Below are positions 11,605 through 23,739 of a DNA stretch of 64,000 bases, one piece after another. The notes beneath the pieces are model-generated. The model ran no database searches, had not been told where the DNA came from, and saw only the letters and a list, made by a program, of their open reading frames with translations. The stretch covers positions 8,765,012 to 8,829,011 of the forward strand of contig OZ024809.1 in NCBI GenBank assembly GCA_964017045.1, written 5' to 3'. The position numbers were made by a program, and so were the translations under genes. Origin of the DNA: Omphiscola glabra (Eukaryota > Mollusca > Gastropoda > Lymnaeidae). Position 1 is the first letter of the stretch. Each line of letters begins with the position of its first letter.

Positions 11605-13560
11605 ACACCATTTAACAGAGCAGGTTAACTGAGCCAATTGCTCATACCGATTGTTTAACTGAGTCAATTGCCAATGAAAGGAGTAACCCTAGTAATCATA
11701 ATTAAAAAAAAAAAATAATAATAAATAGATATAGCCCGCGAAACATTTACGACAGCAATGCGTGAACGTCTCATCTACTAAGTTACTTGACACAAAACAT
11801 GAATTCAAGTAACGCACATTTAAGAAATACAAGTTTAGATACTCCCCTTTCCCATGATACGTCACTGCACACTTTTTATTTCACGCCCATGAACTATATT
11901 AAATATTCAAATGTCCCAACCACTTTTAAACCAAATATTTTTCACACCATAATTAAATTGAGACGATTTCATTTTGCGAAAAGAAAATATTACTCGCCAA
12001 ACGCAGTTGATTAAAATATTTTTAAAAATCATTTAGCATAGTTATCGGGAATTATATTTTGCGCGCTATTGCACTCAGTATTGAACCACACTTTCGTTCA
12101 AACATATAGACTTATTTGTAATATACTCTCACTACCAAATACGCTCATTAGGAAGCAGCCGGTAATGGAAGCAGTCCACGTGCCATACCAGTAGCGTAAT
12201 ATATATATATATATAATAATATATATATATAAGAGATAATAATATGTATGTAAAAGAAAAGACAACTGGGACAACCAGTTAAACAATAAAGCAGACCGTT
12301 TTCTTTTTTTTAATCGGAAACAAAAAGTTTCAACAAACAGAAATATTGATTAACATTATCCAATAAAACGTTTCTTCTATATACGTCCAACCAATCGATT
12401 CTTTATCCCATAATCCCTCTTTCTCTTTTCATAAACTTTTTTATCCAATTTTTTCCATTTCACACTAACTTCTTTATTTATTTCTCCTTTATTGCCTATC
12501 GTATTACCTGCAATATATTAGCTCCCATATTACCTCAATCAGTTTCCCTCCCATATGAGCTCCAATATTTCCATTCCCATATTCCCTCCAACAGGTTCTC
12601 TCCCGTTGACCACTCAAACAGCACTACACACATGAAAGCCCGCCATGGCCTCACAGTCAAGTACGTGGTAGTTGAATAATTTTCATCACATCCGGAGCTC
12701 AACAAATATGTTCCGCCTCCACTTAGCTCCACTGCCTACTAAAATAAATAACCTTCTCATTATAATTACAACTTCAAATAATCTTTGCCTTGAAATTTTT
12801 CGAAACAAAATTTTTTTCCGCCATTTGCTCCTTGCGCCTCCCCCCCCCCCCCTTTTTCATTCTCTTACAACCTTTTCTTCTCGTCAACCTTTTTCTTCTA
12901 GTCCACCCTTTCATACCCATCCGTCCCATTCTTGCGTCCCGTTCTTCCCACTTAAAACCTCGCTTCTCATTCTATCGTTAGTACCACAGAGTACCACAGA
13001 GTACCCGGCGCTACTTTATCCCACAGCGTGTTCCCTGTTTAATCCTAGACTTTGATCGCTGAGTTGCACCGGAAGCGCAGGAAGAGCCAATGAAATCGTT
13101 AGAAATCACGATGCTGGAGGAGTGTATGACCAGGTCCTTCCATTGATTGGTCAAGTTTCTGAAGGAGGTTTTTATTGATGACCTTTTTATAAATGCTGAC
13201 GTGAGAAGGTCAATTTGAATAATGTTCCTGACGATGAGTGGAACGGATGGCTAAAATGAACAAGTGGTGGGTTTGTTGTTGTTGTTGTTTTTTTTGGGGG
13301 GGGGGGGGGCTGTGGATTCGTGGGATAACGAGTGGGAAAAGTGATTTTTAGTAATTGGTTATGTGGATTGACGCGATAATGAGTGGATACCGTGATGACA
13401 AGGATTGTTTCTTTGGATAAATTGCTTGATTGGTTAATTGGATTGTTGGTTTACTGGATGTTTTAAAAGTCGTGAGCAAAGGGTGGATGGTGGATATGAT
13501 CAGGTGTTGATAAATATGTCAAAAATGACCATTGTTTAAACACGGTGTTTCTTGTCAATC
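11605..13560. other. no gene seen; AT microsatellite and homopolymers
   Basis: AT-rich sequence with an (AT)n run at about 12198-12233, a C run at 12841-12852, and GTT plus G runs at 13270-13309. Open frames here have no recognisable domain. Confidence 0.5.
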
Positions 13561-13564
13561 TCCC

Positions 13565-13998
13565 CGCTACTTTATCTCCCCTGCCCCCACATATCTCCCC
13601 TGCCCCCACATATCTCCCCTGCCCCCACATATCTCCCCTGCCCCCACATATATCCCTTGCCCCCACATATCTCCCCTGCCCCCACATATCTCCCCTGCCC
13701 CCACATATCTCCCCTGCCCCCACATATCTCTCCTGCCCATATATCTCCCCTGCTCTCACCTATCTCCCCTGCCCCACATATATCCCCTGACCCCATATAT
13801 ATCCCCTGCCCCCACATATCTCCCTTGCCCCAACATATATCCTCTGCCCCCACATATCTCCCTTGCCCCAACATATATCCCCTGCCCCCACATATCTCCC
13901 TTGCCCCAACATATCTCCCCTGCCCCCACATATAACCTGCCCCCACATATCTCCCTTGCCCCAACATATCTCCCCTGCCAACACATATCTCCCCAATC
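13565..13998. repeat. 20-bp minisatellite
   Basis: About 21 units of CCTGCCCCCACATATCTCCC with small variants (TTGCCCCAACATATCTCCC). It runs directly into a LINE fragment at about 14001. Because a few units differ from 20 bp, open frames run through it on both strands; none is a gene. Confidence 0.95.
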
Positions 13999-14000
13999 GT

Positions 14001-15466
14001 GGAATCTCCCTTCTTAGCATAGTTGGAAAGGCCTTCGCCCGAGTTGCATTAACACGCTTGCAGACCCTAGCAGCGCGCGTACTCCCAGAATCGCAATGTG
14101 GCTTTCGAGCCGGTAGGTCCACCATAGACATGATCTTCTCTCTGCGCCAGCTGCAGGAGAAATGCAGGAAGCAACATATGCCTCTATACATCGCGTTTGT
14201 CGACATCACTAAAGCTTTTCATCTTGTCAGCAGAAGCGACCTGTTCCAGATCCTAAAAAAAATAGGCTGCCCTGCACGTCTGCTTAACATCATCGAGCAG
14301 TTCCACCATAACATGCAGGGCACAGTGTGCTATGACGGTGCCACCTCAGAAGTTTTTACAGTAAGTAGTGGAGTAAAGCAAGGCTGCGTGCTGGCTCCTA
14401 CTTTATTTGCAATCTTCTTCTCCATCTTACTCCAGTATGCCTTCAAGAACAACAGCGAGGGATGTACATCCACACTAGAGCTGACGGGAGATTATTCAAC
14501 ATTGCGCGCCTTAGAGCTAAGATTAAAATAAGAAAGGTCATGCTACGTGAGCTCTTATTTGCAGATGACGCCGCTTTAGTATCTCACTCAGCAGACGGCC
14601 TGCAGAGCCTTGTATCCAGCTTATCCGCTGCCTGCAAATAGTTTAGCCTGACCATCAGCTTAAAGAAAACCAACATTATGGCTCAGGACGTTGGCTCTCT
14701 CCCCACTATCTCCATCGACAACTGCGACTTGGATGCTGTTGACAGATTCACATATCTAGGGTCGAACATTTCGAGCACCCTCTCAATGGAGGATGAGATA
14801 AGTGGTAGGATAGGGAAGGCCGCAACTGTCATGGCGAGACTGAAGAAAAGAGTCTGGTCCAATGCCAAACTCACAACAAGAACTAAGCTGCAGGTATACC
14901 AGGCCTGCGTACTGAGCGCACTCCTCTATGGTTGCGAGTCTTGTACCACATACACCAGGCACGAAAAAAGGCTCAATGGCTTCCACCTCAGATGCCTGCG
15001 TCGCATCCTTGACATCAAATGGCAAGACAAAGTCCCCAACACGGATGTCCTGTCTCAAACAAATATGTGCAGCGTCCCAGCCATTTTAATCCAAAGACGC
15101 CTCCGCTGGCCTGGGCGCGTCAAGCGAATGCAACCTGGTTGCATACCTAAGGACGTGCTGTACAGCGAGTTGGCGACAGGGAAAAGGTCATTTGGACGGC
15201 CTCGTCTCAGATACTTAGACATATGCAAAAGAGACATGAAGGCAGCCAACATCAACATCTCAAATTGGGAGGACCTGGCGGAGGATCGATCCACATGGCG
15301 GGGTATCGTGAAGGCAGGATCACTACGTGCCGAGGAGCTCTACAGGGCGGAAGCAGCTGCAAAGAGAGCGCATAGAAAAGCCAGAATACACTGCTCCACC
15401 GCATTCGTGTGTGGGTCATGCAAACGATACTACCACTCGAGGATCGGTCTCACTAGTCACACATAG
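14001..15466 (+). pseudogene. 5'-truncated LINE reverse transcriptase (ORF2) fragment
   Basis: The reading starts at RGISLLSIVGKAFARVALTR and goes through reverse transcriptase blocks in order: LPESQCGFRAGRSTIDMIF, the first catalytic-Asp block FVDITKAF (about 14198-14221), SSGVKQGCVLAPTLFAIFF, and the FADD catalytic motif at 14558-14569. It continues through the thumb-like region (YQACVLSALLYGCES, RCLRRILDIKWQDKVPN, ATGKRSFGRPRLR) to a C-terminal finger CGSCKRYYHSRIGLTSH and a stop at 15464-15466. A frameshift lies near 14462 and a TAG at 14639-14641 interrupts the reading. The endonuclease half is missing; the truncation point is the edge of the 20-bp array. Confidence 0.9.
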
Positions 15467-15519
15467 AGCTGCAATCAGACAAGATAATCTATCGTCTCTT
15501 GTAGACGGAAAGATGCCAT

Positions 15520-16060
15520 ACATATTTCCCTACCCGTCATTCCCCAAGTCCCTTATTTCCCATTGCCCCACTCCCGATGTCCCTACCCGCAATTCCCTAA
15601 GTCCCTTTTTCCCATTGCCCCACTCCTGTGTGCCTACTCAGCATTCCCCAAGTCCCTTATTTCCCATTGCCCCCACGCCGTATTTCCCTACCCGTCATTC
15701 CCCAAGTCCTTTATTTCCAATTGCCCCTCTCCTTATTTCCCTACCCGTCATTCCCCAAGTCCCCTATTTCCAATTGCCCCACTCCTTATTTCCCTACCCG
15801 TCATGCCCCAAGTCCCTTATTTCCCATTGCCACACTCCTTATTTCCCTACCCATCATTCCCCAAATCCCTTATTTCCCATTGCCCCACTCCCGATGTTCC
15901 TACCCGCAATTCCCTAAGTCCCTTTTTCCCATTGCCCCACTCCTGTGTGCCTACCCGGCATTCCCCAAGTCACTTACTTCCCAATACCCCACTCCCTGTT
16001 TCCTTACCCGTCATTCCCCAAGTCCCTAAACGCCAATTTCCCAGTTCCCATTCCACCACT
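15520..16060. repeat. minisatellite of about 52 bp
   Basis: About ten units of the form TCCCCAAGTCCCTTATTTCC then CATTGCCCCACTCC then a variable TTATTTCCCTACCCGTCAT. It begins about 55 bp after the LINE stop codon. Open frames on the plus strand are repeat artefacts. Confidence 0.93.
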
Positions 16061-16598
16061 CTTAGATTATCAACAAAAAGATTCTCCAACCTTAACTCTA
16101 ACATTTGTCCAGCATCCAACTATCTGAGTCCCGTAGCCTTCCTTCACTAACTCACTCCACCATCAAAACATCATATGAGCTTTAAACGTAAGCTGGGACA
16201 AACAGCACGCCTTGCCCCCAACCAGTCACACTCTGAACCTCTAGGAGACCAAAAAGCCACACCATTGATCGTCACATCTAATGAGCTTTTTCTCACCGGA
16301 GTGGTGTCCCCTTGCGACCAAGAGTCCCTTTCCCCCCTCCCCCCCCCAACCCCAACCCCCCCACCCCCCCAACGGCCATGTTTTTTAAATTATTTTTTTA
16401 AACTTTTATTTTGGGTGAAGAGGTCAGAGGAACGTTGAAGTCCCAACCCGGGCAAAGTTGCAGACGACATACAGAGAATCGAATCATGAAAAGCCGCGAA
16501 GTTTGGCCGTGTGGAAACGATTCACGGCTCATCCGGCATGGGCAGACGATTGAGTTTGTCCTTCCGGTAACGAGCGCCTTCAAATAGTGCTTTCTACC
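16061..16598. other. no gene seen
   Basis: Mixed sequence with a C-rich patch at 16328-16375. A stretch at 16420-16595 looks unique and may be a decayed repeat, but I cannot name it. Confidence 0.4.
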
Positions 16599-16599
16599 A

Positions 16600-17165
16600 T
16601 TTCTTTATTTTTGTCTTCGCATCTTCTTCGTGACACTTATTTTTCTCCACACCACTCTACTTCTCCTCCTCCCTTCTTTCTCCATAGCTTTCTCTGTATC
16701 TCTCTCTCTCTCTCCTTTCTTACACTCATTTTTTTATTGTTTCTTTCACTTTGTATCCTTTTTTACACTTTATCATTTCTCTCTTTTATTTCTCTTTCTT
16801 TCTCTGGTTACTGTCCCTGTCTCTACCCCTTTTTACCCCTCTCTCTGTCTCTCACTGCCTGTCTCTCTCCATCACTCTCTCTCTCTATCTGACTTTTATC
16901 TCTATATCTCTCTTTTTCGCTCCTTCTACATCGGTCTCTGTGACTTTATTATTCCTTTCATCTTTCTCATTCTTTCCTTCTCTTTAAATCCTCTTCCTGA
17001 ACGACATGTTCCTTGTCCCTTTCTCGAATTCCCTTTTAGTGCTTAATTTTCCTTCTCTTTCTCTCTGTCTTTCTCCATCTCTCTCTCTCTCTCTCTCTGT
17101 ATCTCTCCCTCTCTATCTCTTTCTCAATCAATCATTACGTCGTATATTTCATTCCTCCATCGACA
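16600..17165. repeat. pyrimidine-rich low-complexity tract
   Basis: Nearly continuous C/T on the plus strand, including (CT)n runs at about 16697-16712 and 17080-17098. Open frames rich in Ser, Leu and Phe here are composition artefacts. Confidence 0.9.
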
Positions 17166-17254
17166 TTGCTCCTTCACAGTCTTAACTTTGCCCCCCCCCC
17201 TCTAATGCTTTCTGTTAACGTCACCCTCCCTCTACCTCTAGGTAGCTCTCCGCC

Positions 17255-17605
17255 TCTGAGCCTCTCTGTCAACTTCTGTGTCAGCCTCTCTGTCAGCCTC
17301 CCTACCAATCTCTCTGTCAGTCTCTCTGTCAACCTCTGTGACAGCCTCTCTGTCAGCCTCCCTACCAATCTCTCTGTCAGCCTCCCTACCCAATCTCTCT
17401 GTCAGTCTCTCTGTCAACCTCTGTGACAGCCTCTCTGTCAACCTCTGTGACAGCCTCTCTGTCAGCCTCCCTACCAATCTCTCTGTCAGCCTCCCTACCC
17501 AATCTCTCTGTCAGTCTCTCTGTCAACCTCTGTGACAGCCTCTCTGTCAACCTCTGTGACAGCCTCTCTGTCAACCTCTGTGACAGCCTCTCTGTCAGTC
17601 TCCCT
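17255..17605. repeat. CT-rich minisatellite
   Basis: Alternating units of the type CCTCTCTGTCAGCCTCCCTA and CCTCTCTGTCAACCTCTGTG, arranged in larger repeating blocks (compare 17300-17400 with 17410-17510). Confidence 0.92.
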
Positions 17606-17689
17606 TCCTACTGTTCGCCTTTCATTCTCTTTGCGCACAAATTCGCTTTCTTTACTAAAAGTTTCCCTGTCTCAATTGCGATTCTCTCT

Positions 17690-17750
17690 TTCTCCCTCTC
17701 TATTTCTCTCTCTCTCTCTCTCTCACCCTCTCTCTCTCTCTCTCTCTCTG

Positions 17751-17781
<31 letters not shown>

Positions 17782-17790
17782 ATGTTACTC
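17690..17790. repeat. (TC)n microsatellite
   Basis: Long CT/TC dinucleotide run with a few interruptions. Confidence 0.95.
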
Positions 17791-17811
17791 TGTTTAACTT
17801 ATTTTTCCCAT

Positions 17812-17925
17812 ATCTACCAATGAGTTCGTCCCCTATCTACCAATGAGTTCGTCCCCTATCTACCAATGAGTTCGTCCCCTATCTACCAATGAGTTCGTCC
17901 CCTATCTACCAATGAGTTCGTCGAA
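17812..17925. repeat. 23-bp minisatellite, five copies
   Basis: Five near-perfect units of TCTACCAATGAGTTCGTCCC plus CTA. Confidence 0.95.
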
Positions 17926-18287
17926 CGTGTCTCACGAACCTTTACCCCGGGTAGCGGAATAGGAAAGAAGAAAAAAAATCCGTCTTATCATGCCAATGAC
18001 GTCATTCAGGGGTCCCTTGTTTATAGAATATTAAAAGTTTTTTTTTTTTTTTAAGTTTGTTACTTACTTGTCTAATTGTTTTATCTCAATCAAATCTAAG
18101 CACATCTCGCTCCACTATTTCCTTATAACTTACACCTCATAAATCATAGAGCTAAATTACAAGAAGAATGTTGTTGTATCAATACGTAAGTCCAGACACT
18201 TTTTATCTTGTTGTGGTAACTAATATTCCCCCCCCCCCACTCCCTAACCCTAACCTTGACTTAAAATATTTTTAAACTGTATATCCA

Positions 18288-18418
18288 GCATGCCGTTCAC
18301 CACTGGTCTATAAACGTACACATCCCTCACTGGTCTATAAACGTACACATCACTCACTGGTCTATAAACGTACACATCACTCACTGGTCTATAAACGTAC
18401 ACATCACTCACGCATAGT
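18288..18418. repeat. 27-bp minisatellite
   Basis: Four to five units of ACTGGTCTATAAACGTACAC followed by ATCACTC. Confidence 0.92.
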
Positions 18419-18797
18419 AGTATGTACATACACCAACGAACATATTTATCAAATATTGTATTATGACCATAATATCTCAATTTACAAACGTACATATACA
18501 TCCTGTATTGAATTATGTACAATCGACTGAGCAAAGAATCGTAAGGAAAAAAAATGTACTAAGGTTATTTTCTAGACCGATGCCTCGATGGGTGATGCAA
18601 AAACTTGAATTCGATCTCTTCAAACAAGGTATTGCCACGATGTCTTTAAACTAAGAATCAATTATTCTAAGGATCAATACTGTAAAATTATTTTGTACCA
18701 CATAGGATTTTGTTTAAAAATCGTTTTTTGCCTCGTACATAAAGCATGACACGTGATTGGCATAAAGCTTTTGAGTTATTACATTTCAGCTCTAACA

Positions 18798-18978
18798 CAG
18801 TAGTTCTCAACCTTCTCATTGTCGTGAACCTTTAATTCAATTCCTCGTGTTGTGGCGACCCCCAGCTCATAACTGTAGAGTATATGTGTTTCCTGGTGGT
18901 CTTAGGCGACCCCTGGGAAAGGGTATTTCGACCCCCCCCCCAAAAGGGGTCGCGACCCACAGGTTGAGAACCGCTGTA
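18798..18978. mobile_element. hAT-type miniature element (MITE)
   Basis: Starts CAGTAGTTCTCAACCTT and ends AGGTTGAGAACCGCTG(TA), so the ends are inverted repeats with the hAT-like CAG start. CTCTAACA stands on the left at 18790-18797 and on the right at 18979-18986, fitting an 8-bp target duplication apart from two extra bases (TA) at the right end. The interior contains GGTCTTAGGCGACCCCTG, shared with the element at 50294. It has no coding capacity. Confidence 0.85.
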
Positions 18979-18986
18979 CTCTAACA

Positions 18987-20090
18987 CCTGGTTATTCGAC
19001 TTCCGGTTTGGTTTATTTACTCTCTAACACAGGCCAGCACAACTCAAAATGTAAGACAGGCCATAATGCTTTATGACAAATGTGTGCGGGCCGAAAGATA
19101 ATAGGCCAAGGGGTAAAGCTATTAAGACAAAATTAATAACAAATGATATAAAGTGGGTGCTGACGGGTCGCATCTAACACGTGTTAGACACCTATAGACT
19201 TGTCAAAATTCTTAACTATTTATTTTCAAGTATTCATTTACTTCAAACTTTGGCTGATTATTTCTTTTTAATAACTATCTGAAAAAAAGTATGCATTAAT
19301 AACGTATTTATTTTAAAAAATGTTATTGCGATTTGCTCTTTTCTGCATCCGTCTAGCCGTAAAAAAAACTGTATTTTTCTCAAGCCATCTATTCCAGGCT
19401 GCCAGCTGGCCACCGGCCCAGACTGGACCAGCACTGCGTGAGTCGAATGAAAAGCTCCTCTAGCCAATACCAGGGGTCGTGAGCACCACAATAGAATCAG
19501 GCTCCACCAAACACGAAACGGGGCACAAATCGCTAGTGCAGAAAACTTCAGTTTTTAAAAAAACTGATGGACGAGCTATGAGTTCAATACTCGAGCAATA
19601 CAGGCAAGAGCCACGCAGAGAAGGTGAATTTTGCAAAGAAATCGAGCCCTTCAAGGTTTGGGTTTACAAAAATTGTTTTGAGACTATGGTCTTTGGACGA
19701 TTCCCGTTGACCAGAAATTGGTGTTAAAAACGTAGCTCTCTACAAACCAAAGGTTGCAAGACGAAAAAAGGTCATTCCTCCTCCCCCCCCCCACAAAAAA
19801 CAGCACCTCCACCCAAACCAATCCTTGCACCACCGAGGACAGACACATTATACCCACCCCCTAAAGTTCTGGTTCAATGGATCTAAAACATTGACACCAG
19901 GGCCCTGGGGACACATCAAGAAGTCCTAAATTCCCTATCGTAGGAATCAGAAACATTTACAGAAAGAACATGGCAGCGATAGCACTAAGATTACATGACA
20001 TGTTTTTATGTTAATAACCTTACATTAAGATTCTAATGAAAACTACATCGAACCACAGAAGAATACTACAAACGTCGTTAGCTCTACCCT
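18987..20090. other. no gene seen
   Basis: Single-copy-looking sequence. Open frames at 19258-19727 on both strands show no recognisable domain. Confidence 0.4.
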
Positions 20091-20094
20091 TAAC

Positions 20095-20465
20095 TCAAAC
20101 ACGAACTCAAACAGTAACATGGCCACAAACTCTAAAGCTAAATCTAGCTCCACAATCAAATTAAACATCAACTCAAACAGTAACTCTGCCACGTGCTCTT
20201 ACGTTAAATCTAACATCAACTCTGACACTAACTCTACCCTCCACACTAATTCTAACACTAAATTTACCATCAACTCTAACACTAACCCTACAATAAATTC
20301 TAACATTAACTCAAATATAACTCTGACACTAACTCTACCATCCACACTAATTCTAACAGTAAGTTTACCATCAACTCTAACTTAACCATCAACTCTAACA
20401 CTAACCCTACCATTAATTCTAACATTAACTCAAACATAACTCTGACACTAACTCTACCATCCATT
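20095..20465. repeat. degenerate (ACTCTAACACTA)-type array, left part
   Basis: Loose 6- and 12-bp periodicity of CTAACA, CTAACC and CTCTACC. The same array resumes at about 21637-21690, so the LINE at 20466-21635 inserted into it. Confidence 0.85.
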
Positions 20466-21635
20466 TTTATTTTTTGTAATTCCATATTTTTTAAAGCCTC
20501 TTTAGTGCTGTTTTGGTCTGGGCAATCCTTGACATCAATTTGGGCTTTGAGCCTTCTTCCGAGACTATTGCTCCTAGGTACTTCGAGCTGCCTACTGTCT
20601 GTAATCTTTCCTCCCCGACATTTATTTCAGTGGAGATGCCAGTGGTGTTATTCGTCACTAGTTGTGTCTTTTCTGCACTGATTTGCATGCCAAAGGACGA
20701 TGAAATCTTGTCGAGACGCTTTACTAGGTCTGCGAGCTCTTCTTCGCTTCCAGCCAGTCAATCTATGTCATCCGCAAAACGTAGGTTGGTGATTGTTCTG
20801 CCACCAATGCTGAATGTCCCTACATGTGCTTCCAGTGCACCTGACATAATTCTCTCCAAGAAGATGTTGAACAGGGTGGGGGAGTGCAAGCAGCCTTGTC
20901 GTATTCCAACCGTGGTCTTGAACCATTCTCCGATGTTATTGTTGAAGAAGACTGCACAGGTGGCCTTATCCTAGAGGCTGCATATCATTCTGGTTAGGTT
21001 TGTGTTGATGTTGTAGTGTCTCATGGTGGCCCATAAAGCAGCGTGCTAAACCCTGACGAATGCCATCTTGAAATCCACAAAGACGTGGTATAGGTTTTGT
21101 TGGTGTTGAGCATATTTCTCACGTAGTATAAAAAGACATAATATAGCCCCCAGTGCCAAAATCAGGCTGATGCGCTCATTAGTCCTCTCCATTTTCTTGT
21201 ATGGATGTGAGTCCTGGACATTAAAAGCAGAACTTGAAAGGAAAATAAAGGCGATGGAGATGAGATGTTTCAGAAACATTCTTGGAATCTGCAATAGAGA
21301 CCGTATCTCCAACGAACAAGTGAAAAAAAGGATTCTTCGAGCAATTAGGCAGTATGATGACCGCCTGGTAACTGTAAGAAAGCGCAAACTTGAATAGTAT
21401 GCCCACGTGACAAGAAAACAAGGGCTCCCCAAAGAAATCATGCAGGGTACAACGAGAGGAGGGAGAAGAAGAGGAAGACAGAGAAAAAGATGGGAAGATA
21501 ACATCAAAGAGTGGACAGGACTAAAACTAAGCTATGCTGTGCGTAGAGCAGAAAACAGAGGGAGTGGAAAAGGATAGTTCTCATGTCATATGTGGCGCCC
21601 CAACGGTCCAAGCACCAAGGGATATGATGATGATA
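20466..21635 (+). mobile_element. LINE copy with inverted 5' part (twin-priming structure)
   Basis: The right part (about 21145-21600, plus strand) reads KIRLMRSLVLSIFLYGCES, then ILGICNRDRISNEQVKKRI, then TTRGGRRRGRQRKRWEDNI, with a (GAT)n tail at about 21628. The left part (about 20470-21140) is the upstream portion of the same ORF on the minus strand: HVFVDFKMAF, LHSPTLFNIFLERIMSG, the FADD motif at about 20765-20776, then ISAEKTQLVTNN and SSKYLGAIVSEEGS up to TALKRL. The order and orientation fit a 5' inversion made during insertion. A TGA replaces a Trp codon just after FADD, so it is also mutated. Confidence 0.88.
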
Positions 21636-21636
21636 A

Positions 21637-21990
21637 ACTCTACCAACAACCCTAACACTAACTCTACCATCATCCCTAGACACTAAAATTACCTCCCACT
21701 GTTCTGGCGTCATTGTGACGTCCACCATTTCACATTCCGATGTAAGCGCTCCGGATGTAGTGTCACGGTCATCCCCAGGGGTCAACACCCTCAGAGTCAC
21801 GTTGGTTGAATCAAGCGTCACCACGACTCACCGCTAATGGTACGCGTTTTCAAAACACACACACACACAAAACGCGTCCGATACTCCAACAGACTAAGAA
21901 ATGTCACGGTGTTTGTGGGATCGATACTGTCCATCCTCGACAAACACTTGAACCCAAGGTGCTGCTATTCCCATGGGCGAAATTGGTTTT
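21637..21990. other. end of the CTAACA array, then unassigned sequence
   Basis: The array ends near 21690. On the minus strand 21700-21824 is open and ends at a possible donor (GAG then GTAATT), but I see no matching exon and no domain, so I do not call it. Confidence 0.35.
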
Positions 21991-21994
21991 GTGG

Positions 21995-22645
21995 AGTGTA
22001 TTGGTAGGCAGTGTGGGAAGATGTAGGGCTCTGTCCTATGTTTTGGTAGGCGGTTTGTGAGAGAAGTGGGGCTTTGTCCTATGTTTTGGTAGGCGGTTTG
22101 TGGGAGAAGTGGGGCTTTGTCCTCTGTTTTGGTAGGCGGTTTGTGGGAGAAGTGGGGCTTTGTCCTATGTTTTGGTAGGCGATTTGTGAGAGAAGTAGGG
22201 CTTTGTCCTATGTTTTGGTAGGCAGTTTGTGAGAGAAGTGGGGCTTTGTCCTATGTTTTGGTAGGCAATTTGTGAGAGAAGTGGGGCTTTGTCCTTTGTT
22301 TTGGTAGGCAGTTTGTGAGAGAAGTGGGGCTTTGTCCTATGTTTTGGTAGGCAGTTTGTGAGAGAAGTGGGGCTTTGTCCTATGTTTTGTTAGGCGGTTT
22401 GTGAGAGAAGTGGGACTTTGTCCTATGTTTTGGTAGGCGGTTTGTGAGAGAAGGGGGGCTTTGTCCTATGTTTTGGTAGGCAATTTGTGAGAGAAGTGGG
22501 GCTTCGTCCTATGTTTTGGTAGGCGGTTTGTGAGAGAAGTGGGGCTTTGACCTATGTTTCGGTAGGCTGTTTGTGAGAGAAGTGGGGCTTGTCCTATGTT
22601 TTGGTAGGCGGTTTGTGAGAGATGTGGAGTGTTGTCCCATGACTG
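21995..22645. repeat. 43-bp minisatellite
   Basis: About 15 units of GGTAGGCGGTTTGTGAGAGA then AGTGGGGCTTTGTCCTATGTTTT. Unit starts at 22088 and 22131 confirm the 43-bp period. Confidence 0.95.
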
Positions 22646-22649
22646 TGGT

Positions 22650-23335
22650 CCTTGTTTTTTGTGAGATATATCCCCGTAGTATATGGCCACCGGCCAAGGG
22701 TCGTTGTTCAAAATTTCAAGTATATAGTGTTACCATAGTAAACGTCATGTATTTAATCATCCAGATTATCTGTGTCAAAATCATTGGCATACTTGGACCA
22801 AGAACACCAACATAGCAGTGATACAACCAGAGAATATTCTGTATGAGGAGTCGACCGCTTGGGTAACATACAAAACAGAGAGATATAAATGAAACATGGT
22901 AACAGTTCACGCATCGTCTTGGTCAATATTTGGTCTGTGTTCTCAAGTAAAGATTGTTAGCTAAAAATGGTACTAATAAAGTATTTTTTTTTATATTTGA
23001 AAATCTCGATTAAACGCTTGTTAAACTTTATGTAATAATATGCAGTAGTTGTCTTGGAGTAATATTCAAATAATAATATCGATTATATATTAGACTTGTT
23101 AATTATAGGGCCTTAAATAGAAAAGTAAAGATATTGGCGGGTCCAACTGGGCAATCTTCTGTCAAGAGATCGTCGAACGAGTTAGAATTGCCAGGATGGA
23201 TGTCTAGCGGGTGGCCAGATCAGCGTTCAATTTCGAGGTCATTGTTAAGGATTGTTCTCGCTCCTGGTGATCAATCTCAGACCAAATATGTTCACTTTCA
23301 AGTTAGCTGGACAGTAGTAAAGACATCGGATTATG
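22650..23335. other. no gene seen
   Basis: AT-rich unique-looking sequence with no exon, RNA gene or transposon end that I can support. Confidence 0.4.
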
Positions 23336-23339
23336 GGTA

Positions 23340-23735
23340 GTGGTATGGGTGAATCATTCAGAGAGTGATAGGAAGGAAGGAAGGGATGAAAGAAGGGAGG
23401 GAGAAATGGAGGGAAGGAGGAAGGGAGGAAGGAAGGTAGAGGGGAAGGGTGCGGGGGAGGGAGGAATGAATGTAGGAATAGAGGAAGAGAGGAAGGGAGG
23501 AATGGAGGGAGGGAGACAGGATGTGAGGAAGTGAAGGTATAAATGGTGGGTGGGGGAAGAAAGAAAGGAAGAAAGAAAGGGAGAAAGGGAGGAATGGGGG
23601 AAGGAAGGAAGAAAGGAAGGAAGGAAGGGAGCGAGGAAGGAAGGAAGGAAAGGAGGGAGGGAGAAAGAAGTGAGGGAAGAAATGAAGGGAGTAATGGAGG
23701 GAGAATAGAAGGAAGGAAGAAAGGAAGATCTCTTT
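23340..23735. repeat. purine-rich (GGAA/GGGA)n tract
   Basis: Almost pure A/G on the plus strand with GGAAGGAAG and GGGAGGAA motifs. Lys/Arg/Glu/Gly-rich frames here are composition artefacts. Confidence 0.95.
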
Positions 23736-23739
23736 TAAG

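Noticed and set aside
13532..14017. Cys/Pro/His-rich open frame
   Set aside because: It is the 20-bp CCCCACATATCTCCC array read through; three plus-strand frames and several minus-strand frames are all open.
21700..21824. Possible minus-strand exon (open, ending at a GTAATT donor)
   Set aside because: The reading looks protein-like but is short, its acceptor is weak, and no neighbouring exon or domain was found.
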